Shown piece after piece: positions 40,875-48,931 of a stretch of DNA of 64,000 nucleotides. Position 1 is the first letter of the stretch. Every line of letters starts with the position of its first letter. Position numbers and translations under genes: made by a program. A model generated the notes under the pieces. The model worked only from the letters and a program-made list of their open reading frames with translations, ran no database searches and was not told the origin of the DNA. The stretch comes from Micrococcaceae bacterium RIT 802. GTDB lineage: Bacteria > Actinomycetota > Actinomycetes > Actinomycetales > Micrococcaceae. The stretch is from contig JAFEMX010000015.1 in assembly GCA_016892645.1 (NCBI GenBank), positions 34,865-98,864 of the forward strand. Reading direction: 5' to 3'.

Positions 40875-41395
40875 CTGTTGTCGTCGACACCTCGGTCCTC
40901 ATCGATGTACTCCGCGGCGTGCCCGAAGCGGTCGAGGCACTGCGCAGAGCACGCTTGGCTGGGCGGCTGCATGCGAGCGAAGTGGCGCGGCTGGAAGTGC
41001 TGGCGGACATGCGGCCTCCGCAGGAGGACGCCACGCGGACGCTGTTCGGAGCCTTCCAGTGGCATCCGCTCGATGAGGGGATAGCCGAGATCGCCGGGGA
41101 CCTCGGGCGGCAATGGCTCCCCGGGAACCGCGGCATCGACTCGGCAGACCTCGCCATCGCAGCCACTGCCCTCGCACTTGAAGCGCGGCTCCTGACGCGG
41201 AACGTGAAGCACTTCCCGATGTTCAACGGATTGTCTTCGCCCGACCGAGCCGGCAATGGCCGCTTGCCTCCCCCGACCGCGGCAACCGGTCACATCCGCC
41301 CGCCGGACGCAGCGGAGTATTTGCGCAGCGCGTCCTCGCGTAGCCGGAGGTACTCGTACTCCTGCGCCGCGGCGCGCTGCCAGTTGACCCGGTAG
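40871..41395 (+). CDS. PIN domain toxin (VapC-like) with an extended C-terminus
   Basis: 174 residues. PIN nuclease acidic residues: Asp6 in VVVDTSVLIDVL, Glu37/Glu42 in ASEVARLEVL, Asp90 and Asp93 in GIDSADLAIAATA, and the RNVKHFPMFNGL ending (Asn111). VapC toxins cleave tRNA or rRNA and normally stop just after this motif, at about 125-130 residues. Here the frame continues for about 45 arginine- and serine-rich residues and runs over the convergent small gene at 41290-41517. Loss of the original stop codon is the simplest explanation. The catalytic core is intact. Confidence 0.8.
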   Translation: MTVVVDTSVLIDVLRGVPEAVEALRRARLAGRLHASEVARLEVLADMRPPQEDATRTLFGAFQWHPLDEGIAEIAGDLGRQWLPGNRGIDSADLAIAATALALEARLLTRNVKHFPMFNGLSSPDRAGNGRLPPPTAATGHIRPPDAAEYLRSASSRSRRYSYSCAAARCQLTR

Positions 41396-41517
41396 TACCG
41401 GCCGATGGCGCCCAACAGGGCTCCGATCCGGTTCGTCCGGGACCGTCGGCGACCGGTGGCGGATCTGGTGGCGGTGGTCGTGTCGGTGGTGATCGTGAAG
41501 GCGTGGTTCGTAGTCAT
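41290..41517 (-). CDS. small basic hypothetical protein, 75 aa
   Basis: 75 residues: a threonine-rich start (MTTNHAFTITTDTTTATRS), a basic stretch RRRSRTNR and a helical C-terminal half AIGRYYRVNWQRAAAQEYEY with LRLREDALRKY. The amphipathic helix looks protein-like and not like a random GC-rich frame. It overlaps the toxin's C-terminal extension antisense by 106 bases. Only one of the two overlapping frames may be expressed. Confidence 0.45.
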   Translation of the reverse strand: MTTNHAFTITTDTTTATRSATGRRRSRTNRIGALLGAIGRYYRVNWQRAAAQEYEYLRLREDALRKYSAASGGRM

Positions 41518-41609
41518 GCATCAAGCGTCCGCACGTCGCGGCAAACCCGCCACGATTCGGCCCACACCGAATCCTCGCCATCGGTGGTGGTCGCTTCTAC
41601 GCTGATTCC

Positions 41610-42599
41610 ATGCACATCACCCTGACGTCCGAGGACCTCACCCGGATCCGGTTCGAGTCGTCCCCGCTGTGGGAAACGGTGGCCAGCATCCGGGCGCTGC
41701 AGCGCCGACCGGCGATCCACCGGCCGTGGATCGAGGCAACACGTACCGCGCTGGCCGCCTCGGAGGAACCGCACAAAACTCGGCACCTCGACATCCTCGC
41801 CACCGTGGTGCGTCCGCATGGGTACATGGCCGACGCCCTGACCCCCACGCCCAGCCGGCACGGCTCCTTCGAGGACTCGCTGGCCGACGTCGCCGCCGTG
41901 GACCCGGGGATGTGGCGGGACAACCTGGAGTACCTGCGGCGTTTCGACCCGGTGCCGCGCGTCGTGCAGACCGCGGACCTGCTCCTGGGTGATCTCGACG
42001 CGGGCATCCCGATGATCGTCTCGGCACTGTCCTGGTACTGGGACCTGGCCATCCGACCCTGGTGGCCGCGACTGCGGTCCCTGCAGCTCGAGGACATCGA
42101 CTGGCGGTTGGCCCAGATCTCCCAGCACGGGGTCCACGAGGTCCTGAAGTCGCTGCACCCCAGCGTGGTTCCGACGGCGACCGGCTTGGACGTCATCCGG
42201 GATTGCGATGCGGACGAGCCTCCCGAGCCCGGTTCGGGGCTGATCCTGGTCCCGAATGCGTTCATCTGGCCGGAGACGCTGGTGCTGAACGTCGCCCCGT
42301 TCGTCCCCACGCTGACCTATGCCCCGCGCGGCGTCGGCCGCCTCTGGGAAACCGCCACGTCCTGCCCCGACGACCCGCTGGCCAAGCTGCTGGGGCGCAC
42401 CCGGGCACAGATCCTGGCCCAGTTGGACGTGCCCATGACGACGACGCAGCTCGCCTGTGCGCTGGACCTCGCCCCGGCGACGGTCAGCACGCATTTGAAG
42501 GTGATGTCCGCGGGTGGGCTGGCCGCCTCGCTGCGGACCGGGCGCGAGGTGTTCTACCGGCGCGCGGACGTCGGCGAAAGCCTGCTGGCGGCCCGCTGA
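41610..42599 (+). CDS. DUF5937 / ArsR-type winged-helix transcriptional regulator
   Basis: 329 residues. The N-terminal 230 residues match DUF5937 (LTSEDLTRIRFESSPLWETVASIRAL, VVRPHGYMADALTPTP, LILVPNAFIWPETLVLN). The C-terminal 90 residues are a winged-helix domain, with LGRTRAQILAQLDVPMTTTQ, LACALDLAPATVSTHLKVM and REVFYRRA for the wing. Such regulators often control an adjacent efflux or modification gene; no obvious target is linked here. The last 46 bases overlap the convergent phosphatase gene. Confidence 0.82.
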   Translation: MHITLTSEDLTRIRFESSPLWETVASIRALQRRPAIHRPWIEATRTALAASEEPHKTRHLDILATVVRPHGYMADALTPTPSRHGSFEDSLADVAAVDPGMWRDNLEYLRRFDPVPRVVQTADLLLGDLDAGIPMIVSALSWYWDLAIRPWWPRLRSLQLEDIDWRLAQISQHGVHEVLKSLHPSVVPTATGLDVIRDCDADEPPEPGSGLILVPNAFIWPETLVLNVAPFVPTLTYAPRGVGRLWETATSCPDDPLAKLLGRTRAQILAQLDVPMTTTQLACALDLAPATVSTHLKVMSAGGLAASLRTGREVFYRRADVGESLLAAR

Positions 42600-43201
42600 C
42601 CGGACGGCGCCCCGGTGAGGTCCTGCACGTCGGGGGTCCCGGCCACGTCCCCGGGTTCGGGCACCTCGAGCAGGTCGGCGTCGATCTCCACGACCTGACC
42701 GTTCTCCACGTGCGGGTGGCGCAGGTCCAGCAGCGAGCCGACGACCAGGCGGATCAGGGTCCCGTGGGCGACGACGACCATGTTGCTTTCCGGGTTCGCG
42801 GCAATGATCCCGCGCAGGGCCTCCAACGCCCGGGCGGTGACCTTGTCCTCCGGTTCGGCGGTGGCCAGCAGCCGCGCCACCTCGGCCCGGTCCATTCCCT
42901 CCACGACCCGGCCCTCCCCTTCGCCGTAGTGGCGTTCCTGCAGGTCCTGCACGGGGGCTATCGCCTCGAGTCCAAGCTGCCCGCCGATGATGGCCGCGGT
43001 CTCGGCGGCCCGCCCCAGGGGCGAGGAGACCAGCAGGTCCCAGGCACCGCCGTCGTGCCCCAGGCGTTCCAGCTCCCCGGCCGCGGCCCGGGCCTGGGCA
43101 CGTCCGGCGTCGTTCAACTCGATGTCGGTCTGGCCCTGAAGGCGCTTCTCGGCGTTCCACGCGGTCTCCCCGTGGCGTACCAGCGCAATGCGTGCTCCCA
43201 T
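42554..43201 (-). CDS. histidine phosphatase family protein (phosphoglycerate mutase-like)
   Basis: 215 residues from the ATG of MGARIALVRHGETAW. Catalytic RHG (RHGETAWNAEKRLQGQTDIELN), second catalytic region LQERHYGEGEGRVVEG and late His in VVVAHGTLIRLVVG. These are cobalamin/acid-phosphatase-type members that hydrolyse small phosphoesters. The C-terminus VQDLTGAPSGQRAASRLSPTSARR overlaps the end of the regulator gene. It is divergent from metY across the SAM-riboswitch leader. Confidence 0.85.
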   Translation of the reverse strand: MGARIALVRHGETAWNAEKRLQGQTDIELNDAGRAQARAAAGELERLGHDGGAWDLLVSSPLGRAAETAAIIGGQLGLEAIAPVQDLQERHYGEGEGRVVEGMDRAEVARLLATAEPEDKVTARALEALRGIIAANPESNMVVVAHGTLIRLVVGSLLDLRHPHVENGQVVEIDADLLEVPEPGDVAGTPDVQDLTGAPSGQRAASRLSPTSARR

Positions 43202-43284
43202 GTGCCCCAGCCTACCGACCCGCAGAACGCCACGCTGCGAAACATACTTTGATGCACACCGCGGATTTGCCACCATGGAGGGAA

Positions 43285-43372
43285 CCATCCCGAGCGGCCG
43301 AGAGATCTGGCTTGTCGACGCCGCAGCAACCACCGGAATCCACCGGCGCGGTGCTAACGCCAGAGGCGATGG
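43285..43372 (+). promoter_or_regulatory. SAM-I-clan riboswitch upstream of metY
   Basis: P1 CCATC (43285-43289) / GATGG (43368-43372). P2 GCGGC/GCCGC around CGAGAGATCTGGCTTGTCGAC, then CAGCAACC, P3, and GGTGCTAACGCC, the closest match of the four leaders to the S-box core GGTGCTAA-CC. The metY start is about 97 bases downstream, with a GGTCC/GGACC hairpin between, so the expression platform differs from the acs and monooxygenase leaders. Confidence 0.88.
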
Positions 43373-43468
43373 AGCGCAGCGCGAACCGCTGCACGGTCCC
43401 CCGGCGGACCGCACCATGGCCGGGATCGGCAGCAGCCGGAAACCAACCTCGAAGGAGCCAACGCCTAG

Positions 43469-44851
43469 ATGTCGGATCACCAGTTCGGATTCCGTACGCG
43501 CGCCCTGCACGCCGGGGGCACCCCCGATGCCGAGCACGGCGCCCGCGCGGTGCCGATCTACCAGTCCACCTCGTTCGTGTTCAAGGACACCGACGACGCC
43601 GCCAACCTGTTCGCCCTGCAGAAGTACGGCAACATCTACTCCCGGATCGGCAACCCCACGGTGGCCGCGTTCGAGGAGCGCATCGCCTCGCTGGAGGGCG
43701 GCATCGGCGCGGTGGCCACCGCCTCGGGGATGGCCGCGGAATTCATCACGTTCGCGGCGCTGACCCAGGCCGGGGACCACATCGTGGCCTCCTCGAAGCT
43801 CTACGGGGGCACCATCACCCAGCTGGACGTGACGCTGCGCCGCTTCGGCGTGGACACCACCTTCGTGGACAGCAACGAGGCGGCCGACTTCGCCACCGCG
43901 CTGCGCCCGGAGACCAAGGCCCTGTACACCGAGGTCGTCGCCAACCCCTCCGGGGACCTGGCCGACCTGAAGGGCCTGGCCACCGTCGCCCACGAGGCGG
44001 GCATCCCGCTCATCGTCGACTCCACGCTCACCCCGCCCTACATCCTGCGCCCGATCGAGCACGGTGCCGACATCGTCATCCATTCGGCCACCAAGTTCCT
44101 CGGCGGACACGGCACCACCCTCGGCGGCGTCGTCGTCGAATCCGGCCGGTTCAACTGGGGCAACGGGAAGTTCCCGACCATGACCGAGCCGGTCCCCTCC
44201 TACGGCAACGTGTCCTGGTGGGGGAACTTCGGCGAGTACGGGTTCCTGACCAAGCTGCGCTCCGAACAGCTGCGCGACATCGGCCCCTCGCTGCCCGCCC
44301 AGTCGGCCTTCCAGCTGCTGCAGGGCGTCGAGACGCTGCCCCAGCGCATGGACGCCCACCTGGCCAACGCGTACCGCGTCGCCGCATGGCTCGAGGCCGA
44401 CCCGCGCGTGACCTACGTGAACTTCGCCGGGTTGCCCTCCCACCCGCAGCACGAGCGGGCGAAGGACCTGCTGCCCGATGGCGTCGGCTCGGTCTTCAGC
44501 TTCGGGGTCGCCGGCGGCCGCGAGGCCGGAGGACGGTTCATCGAGGCGCTGCAGCTGGCCAGCCACCTGGCCAACATCGGCGACGCCCGCACCCTGGTCC
44601 TGCACCCGGGATCGACGACGCACCAGCAGCTCAGCGCCGACCAGCTCGCCGCCGCCGGCGTGCCGGAGGACCTGATCAGGCTGTCGGTGGGCCTGGAGGA
44701 CGTCGAGGACATCATCTGGGACCTGGACCAGGCGTTGACGGCCTCGCAGCAGGCACCCGCCAGCACGGAGGCAGCAGCCACCCCGGCCGAGGACGGAGCC
44801 GCCTGCGCGGTCCCGACAAACGTCGGCGAGCAGATCGGAGCCGGCAAATGA
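43469..44851 (+). CDS. metY: O-acetylhomoserine aminocarboxypropyltransferase / sulfhydrylase
   Basis: 460 residues. PLP-dependent Cys/Met metabolism family: [61 protein letters not shown] and the PLP lysine in [16 protein letters not shown]. The long insert between the lysine and C-terminal domain is typical of MetY rather than MetB/MetC. It makes homocysteine from O-acetylhomoserine and sulfide, releasing acetate. GGAG lies about ten bases upstream of the ATG. Controlled by the SAM riboswitch 97 bases upstream. The stop overlaps the CoA-binding gene by four bases. Confidence 0.95.
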   Translation: MSDHQFGFRTRALHAGGTPDAEHGARAVPIYQSTSFVFKDTDDAANLFALQKYGNIYSRIGNPTVAAFEERIASLEGGIGAVATASGMAAEFITFAALTQAGDHIVASSKLYGGTITQLDVTLRRFGVDTTFVDSNEAADFATALRPETKALYTEVVANPSGDLADLKGLATVAHEAGIPLIVDSTLTPPYILRPIEHGADIVIHSATKFLGGHGTTLGGVVVESGRFNWGNGKFPTMTEPVPSYGNVSWWGNFGEYGFLTKLRSEQLRDIGPSLPAQSAFQLLQGVETLPQRMDAHLANAYRVAAWLEADPRVTYVNFAGLPSHPQHERAKDLLPDGVGSVFSFGVAGGREAGGRFIEALQLASHLANIGDARTLVLHPGSTTHQQLSADQLAAAGVPEDLIRLSVGLEDVEDIIWDLDQALTASQQAPASTEAAATPAEDGAACAVPTNVGEQIGAGK

Positions 44852-45360
44852 GCGCCGCAACCGCAGAACGCAGCTGGGTCGGCCCGTCCGCACCCGAACG
44901 CCTGAACATCCTGCGCGCAACACAGTCCATCGCGATCGTCGGCGCCTCCGACAAGGCCGCCCGCGCCTCCTACTTCGTGGCGACCTACCTGTTGTCCTCG
45001 ACGCGGTACCGGGTCTACTTCGTGAACCCGGTCCTCGCCGGCAAGGGCGCCACGATCCTGGGCCACCCGGTCTACCCGTCGCTGGCCGACCTGCCCGAGG
45101 TCCCGGACCTGGTCGAGGTGTTCCGCAAGGCCGAGGACACCCCCGGCATCGTGGAGGAGGCCCACCAGGCCGGCGCGAAGACCGTGTGGCTGCAGCTGGG
45201 CATCTGGAACGAGGAAGCGGCCGACCTGGCCGAGTCATACGGGATGCACGCCATCATGGACCGTTGCGTGAAGATCGAGCACGCGCGCTTCCACGGCGGG
45301 CTGCACCTGGCCGGCTTCAACACCGGCGTCGTCTCCTCCAAACGGCAGATGCTCGCCTAG
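44848..45360 (+). CDS. CoA-binding protein coupled to metY
   Basis: 170 residues from the ATG overlapping the metY stop (ATGA). CoA-binding Rossmann domain: IAIVGASDKAARASYFVATYLL, VNPVLAGKGATILGHPVYPS, LADLPEVPDLVEVFRKAEDT, TVWLQLGIWNEEAADLAE and MDRCVKIEHARFHGG. It is a homolog of the domain at the end of 30158-30973. Linkage to metY is repeated in actinobacteria. It may regulate acetyl-CoA-dependent supply of O-acetylhomoserine (inference). Confidence 0.85.
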   Translation: MSAATAERSWVGPSAPERLNILRATQSIAIVGASDKAARASYFVATYLLSSTRYRVYFVNPVLAGKGATILGHPVYPSLADLPEVPDLVEVFRKAEDTPGIVEEAHQAGAKTVWLQLGIWNEEAADLAESYGMHAIMDRCVKIEHARFHGGLHLAGFNTGVVSSKRQMLA

Positions 45361-45384
45361 GGCATCGGCTTCCCCGCACGACGG

Positions 45385-45418
45385 CGGCCCGCCTCCCCTT
45401 TTCGGGTGGCGGGCCGTT
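45385..45418 (+). terminator. hairpin terminator after the metY operon
   Basis: CGGCCCGCC / GGCGGGCCG, 9-bp stem with a loop containing CCTTTTCG, followed by TT; 24 bases after the stop. Confidence 0.7.
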
Positions 45419-45450
45419 CCGCACCCTGCACCGCCGTGCATAATGGCCCC

Positions 45451-45858
45451 ATGCCCTCCGCAGTCCAGCTCATCCGCTCCCCCGGCCTGTCCGACGTCGC
45501 CGAGTACGCCTATGCGGCCACCGCCCCGCAGGAGGCACGGTTGATCTTCCTCGCCGGTGCCTGCCCGTTGGATCCGGACGGCGCGACGATGGCCGTCGGC
45601 GACCCGGCCGGTCAAGCGGCCGCCTGCCTCGACACGTTGTCCGGTGCCCTCGAGGCGGCCGGCGTCGGATTGGCGGACGTCATCAGCACCCGTGTCCTCG
45701 TCGCCTCCACGCAGCGGTCGGACCTGGTCGCCGCGTGGGAGGTCGTCCGCGACGCCTTCGGCGACCACGACGTGCCCAGTACGTTGCTGGGCGTCACGGT
45801 GTTGGGTTATGACGACCAGCTCGTGGAGATCGAGGCAGTGGCGGCGGTCGTCGACTGA
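45451..45858 (+). CDS. RidA family protein
   Basis: 135 residues from the ATG at 45451. RidA fold: AGACPLDPDG, QAAACLDTLSGALEAAGVGLADVISTRVLV and VPSTLLGVTVLGYDDQLVEIEAVA. The usual catalytic Arg is replaced in this region by SSTLLGV-type sequence, so enamine deaminase activity is uncertain. A CATAAT hexamer ends seven bases before the ATG, which would put the transcription start at or next to the start codon (leaderless). Confidence 0.8.
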   Translation: MPSAVQLIRSPGLSDVAEYAYAATAPQEARLIFLAGACPLDPDGATMAVGDPAGQAAACLDTLSGALEAAGVGLADVISTRVLVASTQRSDLVAAWEVVRDAFGDHDVPSTLLGVTVLGYDDQLVEIEAVAAVVD

Positions 45859-45962
45859 CTGTCCCACGCCTCTCGGGTCCTCCCGAGCTGCCGTGAACGT
45901 ACCGTCCAGGCCGTGCACAGCGGCGGCCCGCCTCCGTCTCAGCGGTGCCAACGCGGGACGTG

Positions 45963-46009
45963 TCCGGGTTTCCGTCGTTTTGGCCGAGCCTTTCCGGCGG
46001 AAACCCGGA
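45963..46009. terminator. convergent terminator with a 12-bp stem
   Basis: TCCGGGTTTCCG (45963-45974) / CGGAAACCCGGA (45998-46009), perfect 12-bp inverted repeat with a 23-base loop containing GTTTTGG. It lies between the RidA stop and the membrane-protein stop on the other strand. Confidence 0.65.
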
Positions 46010-46015
46010 CCGCCG

Positions 46016-46720
46016 CTACCCGGACCGACGATTCCATGGCACCAGCCGCACTGCCGCCCCGCCGAGCGCTGCGATGCCCAGCGCCGCTATCGGGATTGCC
46101 TGGACCAGGCCATACCCCGGCGGTGTGTCATGGTGGCCGGTGATGCCAATGCCGATGAACACCTGCGGCAGCGTAGAGGTCAGGGCCAACAGGGCCAGCA
46201 GCACCAGAATCCATCGGGACGTGGGGCGCGAACCCCCGGGGCCTGACCACAGGCAGGCCAGCAGGAACACCAGGGGGACGGCCATGATCCAGACCCACTC
46301 CACCGCCACGTTGATGGCCAACCCCTGGCCGATGACCCCCGGGATCAACGTCAAGAGGCCGACGCACACCGTGGGGTAGACCACCAGGGCCCGCCACACC
46401 CGGTCCAGCCGCCCCGCGGTCACCAGGGCGACGGCGGCGGCGATGCCCAGCAGGGCCGCTCCGTGGAGCAGCACGGCCCACGGCTCGCCGATCCACGCCG
46501 GGCCCGGCAGCACCGAGCTGTACAGGTGGTGCTCCTGGCCGGCAACACAGGCGGGACCGTAGAGCTCGTCGAGGCACGCGCCCCACTGCGGAATCTCGGA
46601 CACGGCCCCTGCCACCCCGGAGAGCAGCAACACGACGCCGGCGAGGGCCAGCCTCCGCGCGCCGGGCTCACGTGGCGAGCCGACGGGCGGAATGGCCGAC
46701 GCGGCAGTTTGATGCACCAT
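46016..46720 (-). CDS. multi-pass membrane protein of unknown function
   Basis: 234 residues from the ATG of MVHQTAASA; an earlier start (46765) adds a non-hydrophobic stretch. About six hydrophobic segments: RLALAGVVLLLSGVAGAV, WAVLLHGAALLGIAAAVALV, ALVVYPTVCVGLLTLIPGVIG, VEWVWIMAVPLVFLLACL, WILVLLALLALTSTLPQVFIGI and VQAIPIAALGIAALGGAAVRL. Between the first two lies an extracytoplasmic loop with two cysteines (GACLDELYGPACVAGQEHH) that could form a disulfide. No family recognised. Confidence 0.65.
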   Translation of the reverse strand: MVHQTAASAIPPVGSPREPGARRLALAGVVLLLSGVAGAVSEIPQWGACLDELYGPACVAGQEHHLYSSVLPGPAWIGEPWAVLLHGAALLGIAAAVALVTAGRLDRVWRALVVYPTVCVGLLTLIPGVIGQGLAINVAVEWVWIMAVPLVFLLACLWSGPGGSRPTSRWILVLLALLALTSTLPQVFIGIGITGHHDTPPGYGLVQAIPIAALGIAALGGAAVRLVPWNRRSG

Positions 46721-46882
46721 GACGACCCCCGGAACGCGTGATCCCGGCGCCGGCGGACCCGGCATCCGTGGTTGAGAACGTTATCCGGGCGGTTGCGGGG
46801 CGTCAACGGCGCTGCCGGGGCCGGGCCCCACCGTCACCGGGGATCGAGCCGGTGGCGGTCATCGGCTGGCCTGCCGATGACC

Positions 46883-47500
46883 CTACAGGTCCTCGCGCGC
46901 CGCCATGAAGGTGTAGTCCCAGGCCCGGACGCCCTCGGCCCCGTCCGTCTCCGCCGGGAGATGGTGCAGCGAGCGCGCCCGGTCCAGCACCGCGCAGACC
47001 TCCGCGAAGACCCGATCCGCCTCGTCCTGCGTCAGCCGCAGGGTCCCCAGGCTGAGATCCGCCTTCGCCTCGGCCTCGCGTCCGGTCGCGAAGTTCGGCG
47101 CCCAGGCCGTCACCTTCGCGACCATCTCCTGCTGATCCAGCGTCAGCTGGTCCAGATAGGCGGCCAACGGGGCCTCGTCCTCCGGGCCGATCGGGGTGTC
47201 GGGGGAACCGACACGGTAGGACTGGACCGCCCCCTTCCAGACGCGGTCGCGCCGGTCCCGGGCGAACTCGGGGGCCTCCTCGACGAAACCCGCATCGGCG
47301 AGCGTGCGCAGGTGGAAGCTCAGCGTGTTGGCCGCCACCCCGAGCTGCCGGGCCAGGTCCGTGGCGCGCGCATATTCCTGGGCACCGAGCACGGCGACGA
47401 TCCGGCGGCGCAGCGGATGAGCCATGGCCTTGAGCATCGGCGAGGTCATGACCTTCGGTTCAAGTTCCGGTGCGCGCGGTGGCTGGGGGTCGGTGTCCAT
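46883..47500 (-). CDS. ArsR-family winged-helix repressor
   Basis: 205 residues from the ATG of MDTDPQPP. N-terminal ArsR-type winged helix LKAMAHPLRRRIVAVLGAQE and LARQLGVAANTLSFHLRTLA (recognition helix), then a wing RDRRDRVWKGA. The C-terminal 110 residues form a helical effector or dimer domain (LDQLTLDQQEMVAKVTAW, QDEADRVFAEVCAVLDRARS). Divergent from the MFS pump with tandem TTGCGCAA palindromes between, which is the usual layout for a local repressor of the pump. Confidence 0.87.
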   Translation of the reverse strand: MDTDPQPPRAPELEPKVMTSPMLKAMAHPLRRRIVAVLGAQEYARATDLARQLGVAANTLSFHLRTLADAGFVEEAPEFARDRRDRVWKGAVQSYRVGSPDTPIGPEDEAPLAAYLDQLTLDQQEMVAKVTAWAPNFATGREAEAKADLSLGTLRLTQDEADRVFAEVCAVLDRARSLHHLPAETDGAEGVRAWDYTFMAAREDL

Positions 47501-47527
47501 GGCACCAGTGTACAAACCCGCCGTAAA

Positions 47528-47551
47528 AGTTGCGCAACTACTATTGCGCAA
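47528..47551. promoter_or_regulatory. tandem palindromic operator between the ArsR repressor and MFS pump genes
   Basis: Two copies of TTGCGCAA (47530-47537 and 47544-47551), 14 bases apart; the first is embedded in the 12-bp palindrome AGTTGCGCAACT. This is the only repeated palindrome in the 78-base divergent gap and should be the site of the ArsR-type repressor. Confidence 0.75.
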
Positions 47552-47578
47552 TTACTCGTGCGGATCTACGCTCGTCGC

Positions 47579-48931
47579 ATGGAACCCGCCCAGCACGATC
47601 CTCCCGCCACCGTGCCGGCGTCGCCGGCGCCCGTCCCGGATACCGGCCGGCCCCCGGCGCTGTGGCGCAACCGCGACTACCGCTGGTGGCTGATCACCGA
47701 CACCTCCACCGGCCTCGGCCGCGCGCTGCACAACTTCGCGGTCCCGCTGTTGGCGCTCTATGTCACCGGCGACCCGGCCCAGGCCGGCATCGTTGCCGCC
47801 ATCGGGCAGGTCGGCCGCGTGGTGGCCACGCTTCCCGGCGGCGTCCTGGCCGACCGGCACGACCGCCGCCGGCTCATCCTGCTCGGCACCGCCACCGGGG
47901 TCCTGGTGGCCGCCGCGCTGGCCGCCTTCCAGATGGCCGGATTGCTCGGCTTCTGGCTGCTGACCGTCCTGAACCTGCTGATGAACGTGCGCAGCGGGCT
48001 GTTCGACGGGGTGCCGAACGCCGCGTTGAAGGCCGTCGTGGAACCCCGCACGCTCGGCTCGGCCATGGCAGCGAACCAGGGCCGCGACGCCGTCGTCAGC
48101 CTGGCCGGCGGTCCGGTCGGCGGGGTCCTGCTGGTCGTCGGCCACGCGGTGCCGTTCGCCGCGACCGCCGTGCTCAACCTGTTCGGACTCCTCTCGGTCC
48201 TGCGCATCCGCGCCGACCTCCGTCCGCTGCGCGGCACCCCGGAAAACGACGGCGATGCCCCCTCCGGCCGCACCGGCTACCTGCGCGAGGCATGGGAGGG
48301 CTTCTCCTGGCTGTTGCACCGCCCCGAACTGCGCGGGGTCATGGCCATCTCCACGATCGTGAACCTCGGCATGAATGCCTCGGTCACCGCCGTCGTCTTC
48401 GGCCTGCAGCAGCGCGGCGAGTCACCGGCGACCATCGGCGTGGCCACGGCATCCGTCGGCGTCGGGATGCTCGCCGGGGCCCTGCTGGCGCCGCCCCTGG
48501 TCCGCCGGGTGGCCACCGGCTGGTTGAGCACCCTGGGCTTGGCCCTGTGCGCCGGCGCGGTGGCGGTGCTGCCCTTCGTCCACTCGATTCCGGCCGTCTG
48601 CATCGTGCTGGGGGCCAGCATGTTCGCCGCCCCCGCCCTGAACGCCTCCCTGCTCGGCTACTTCACGGTCGCGGTGCCCACCCATCTGCTGGGCCGGGCC
48701 AACAGCGCCCTGGACCTGCTCGCCATGGGCGCGGTCCCGCTGGCGCCCCTGGTCGCGGGCTTCGGCTACGCGGCCTGGGGATGGACCGGGGTGCTGGCCC
48801 TGTGCGCGGGGATCTGTGCCATCGCCGTCGTGCTGGCGTTCTGCAACCGCCGGCTCCTGGCCATCCCGGCCTCCGACCGGTGGGAGGAGCATGCCGCCGC
48901 CAACGCCCGCGAGGCGGCCCTCAGGCGCTGA
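47579..48931 (+). CDS. MFS multidrug/efflux transporter
   Basis: 450 residues from the ATG of MEPAQHDPPA. Enterobactin-exporter/MFS-3-like fold with 12 membrane segments: WRNRDYRWWLITDTSTGLGRAL, then GGVLADRHDRRRLIL (motif A), DGVPNAALKAVVEPRTLGSAMA and GRDAVVSLAGGPVGGVLLVVG, typical of the tetracycline/EntS-type exporters. No ATG-proximal RBS is strong. Under the control of the divergent ArsR regulator. The last 11 bases overlap the convergent nitrilase gene. Confidence 0.87.
   Translation: MEPAQHDPPATVPASPAPVPDTGRPPALWRNRDYRWWLITDTSTGLGRALHNFAVPLLALYVTGDPAQAGIVAAIGQVGRVVATLPGGVLADRHDRRRLILLGTATGVLVAAALAAFQMAGLLGFWLLTVLNLLMNVRSGLFDGVPNAALKAVVEPRTLGSAMAANQGRDAVVSLAGGPVGGVLLVVGHAVPFAATAVLNLFGLLSVLRIRADLRPLRGTPENDGDAPSGRTGYLREAWEGFSWLLHRPELRGVMAISTIVNLGMNASVTAVVFGLQQRGESPATIGVATASVGVGMLAGALLAPPLVRRVATGWLSTLGLALCAGAVAVLPFVHSIPAVCIVLGASMFAAPALNASLLGYFTVAVPTHLLGRANSALDLLAMGAVPLAPLVAGFGYAAWGWTGVLALCAGICAIAVVLAFCNRRLLAIPASDRWEEHAAANAREAALRR

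Noticed and set aside
43220..43280. Motif TGCGAAA-N-ATA shared by the metY leader and the divergent acs/monooxygenase region as a sulfur-regulator site
   Set aside because: The two copies match over only seven bases and differ in orientation and spacing, so chance is not excluded.
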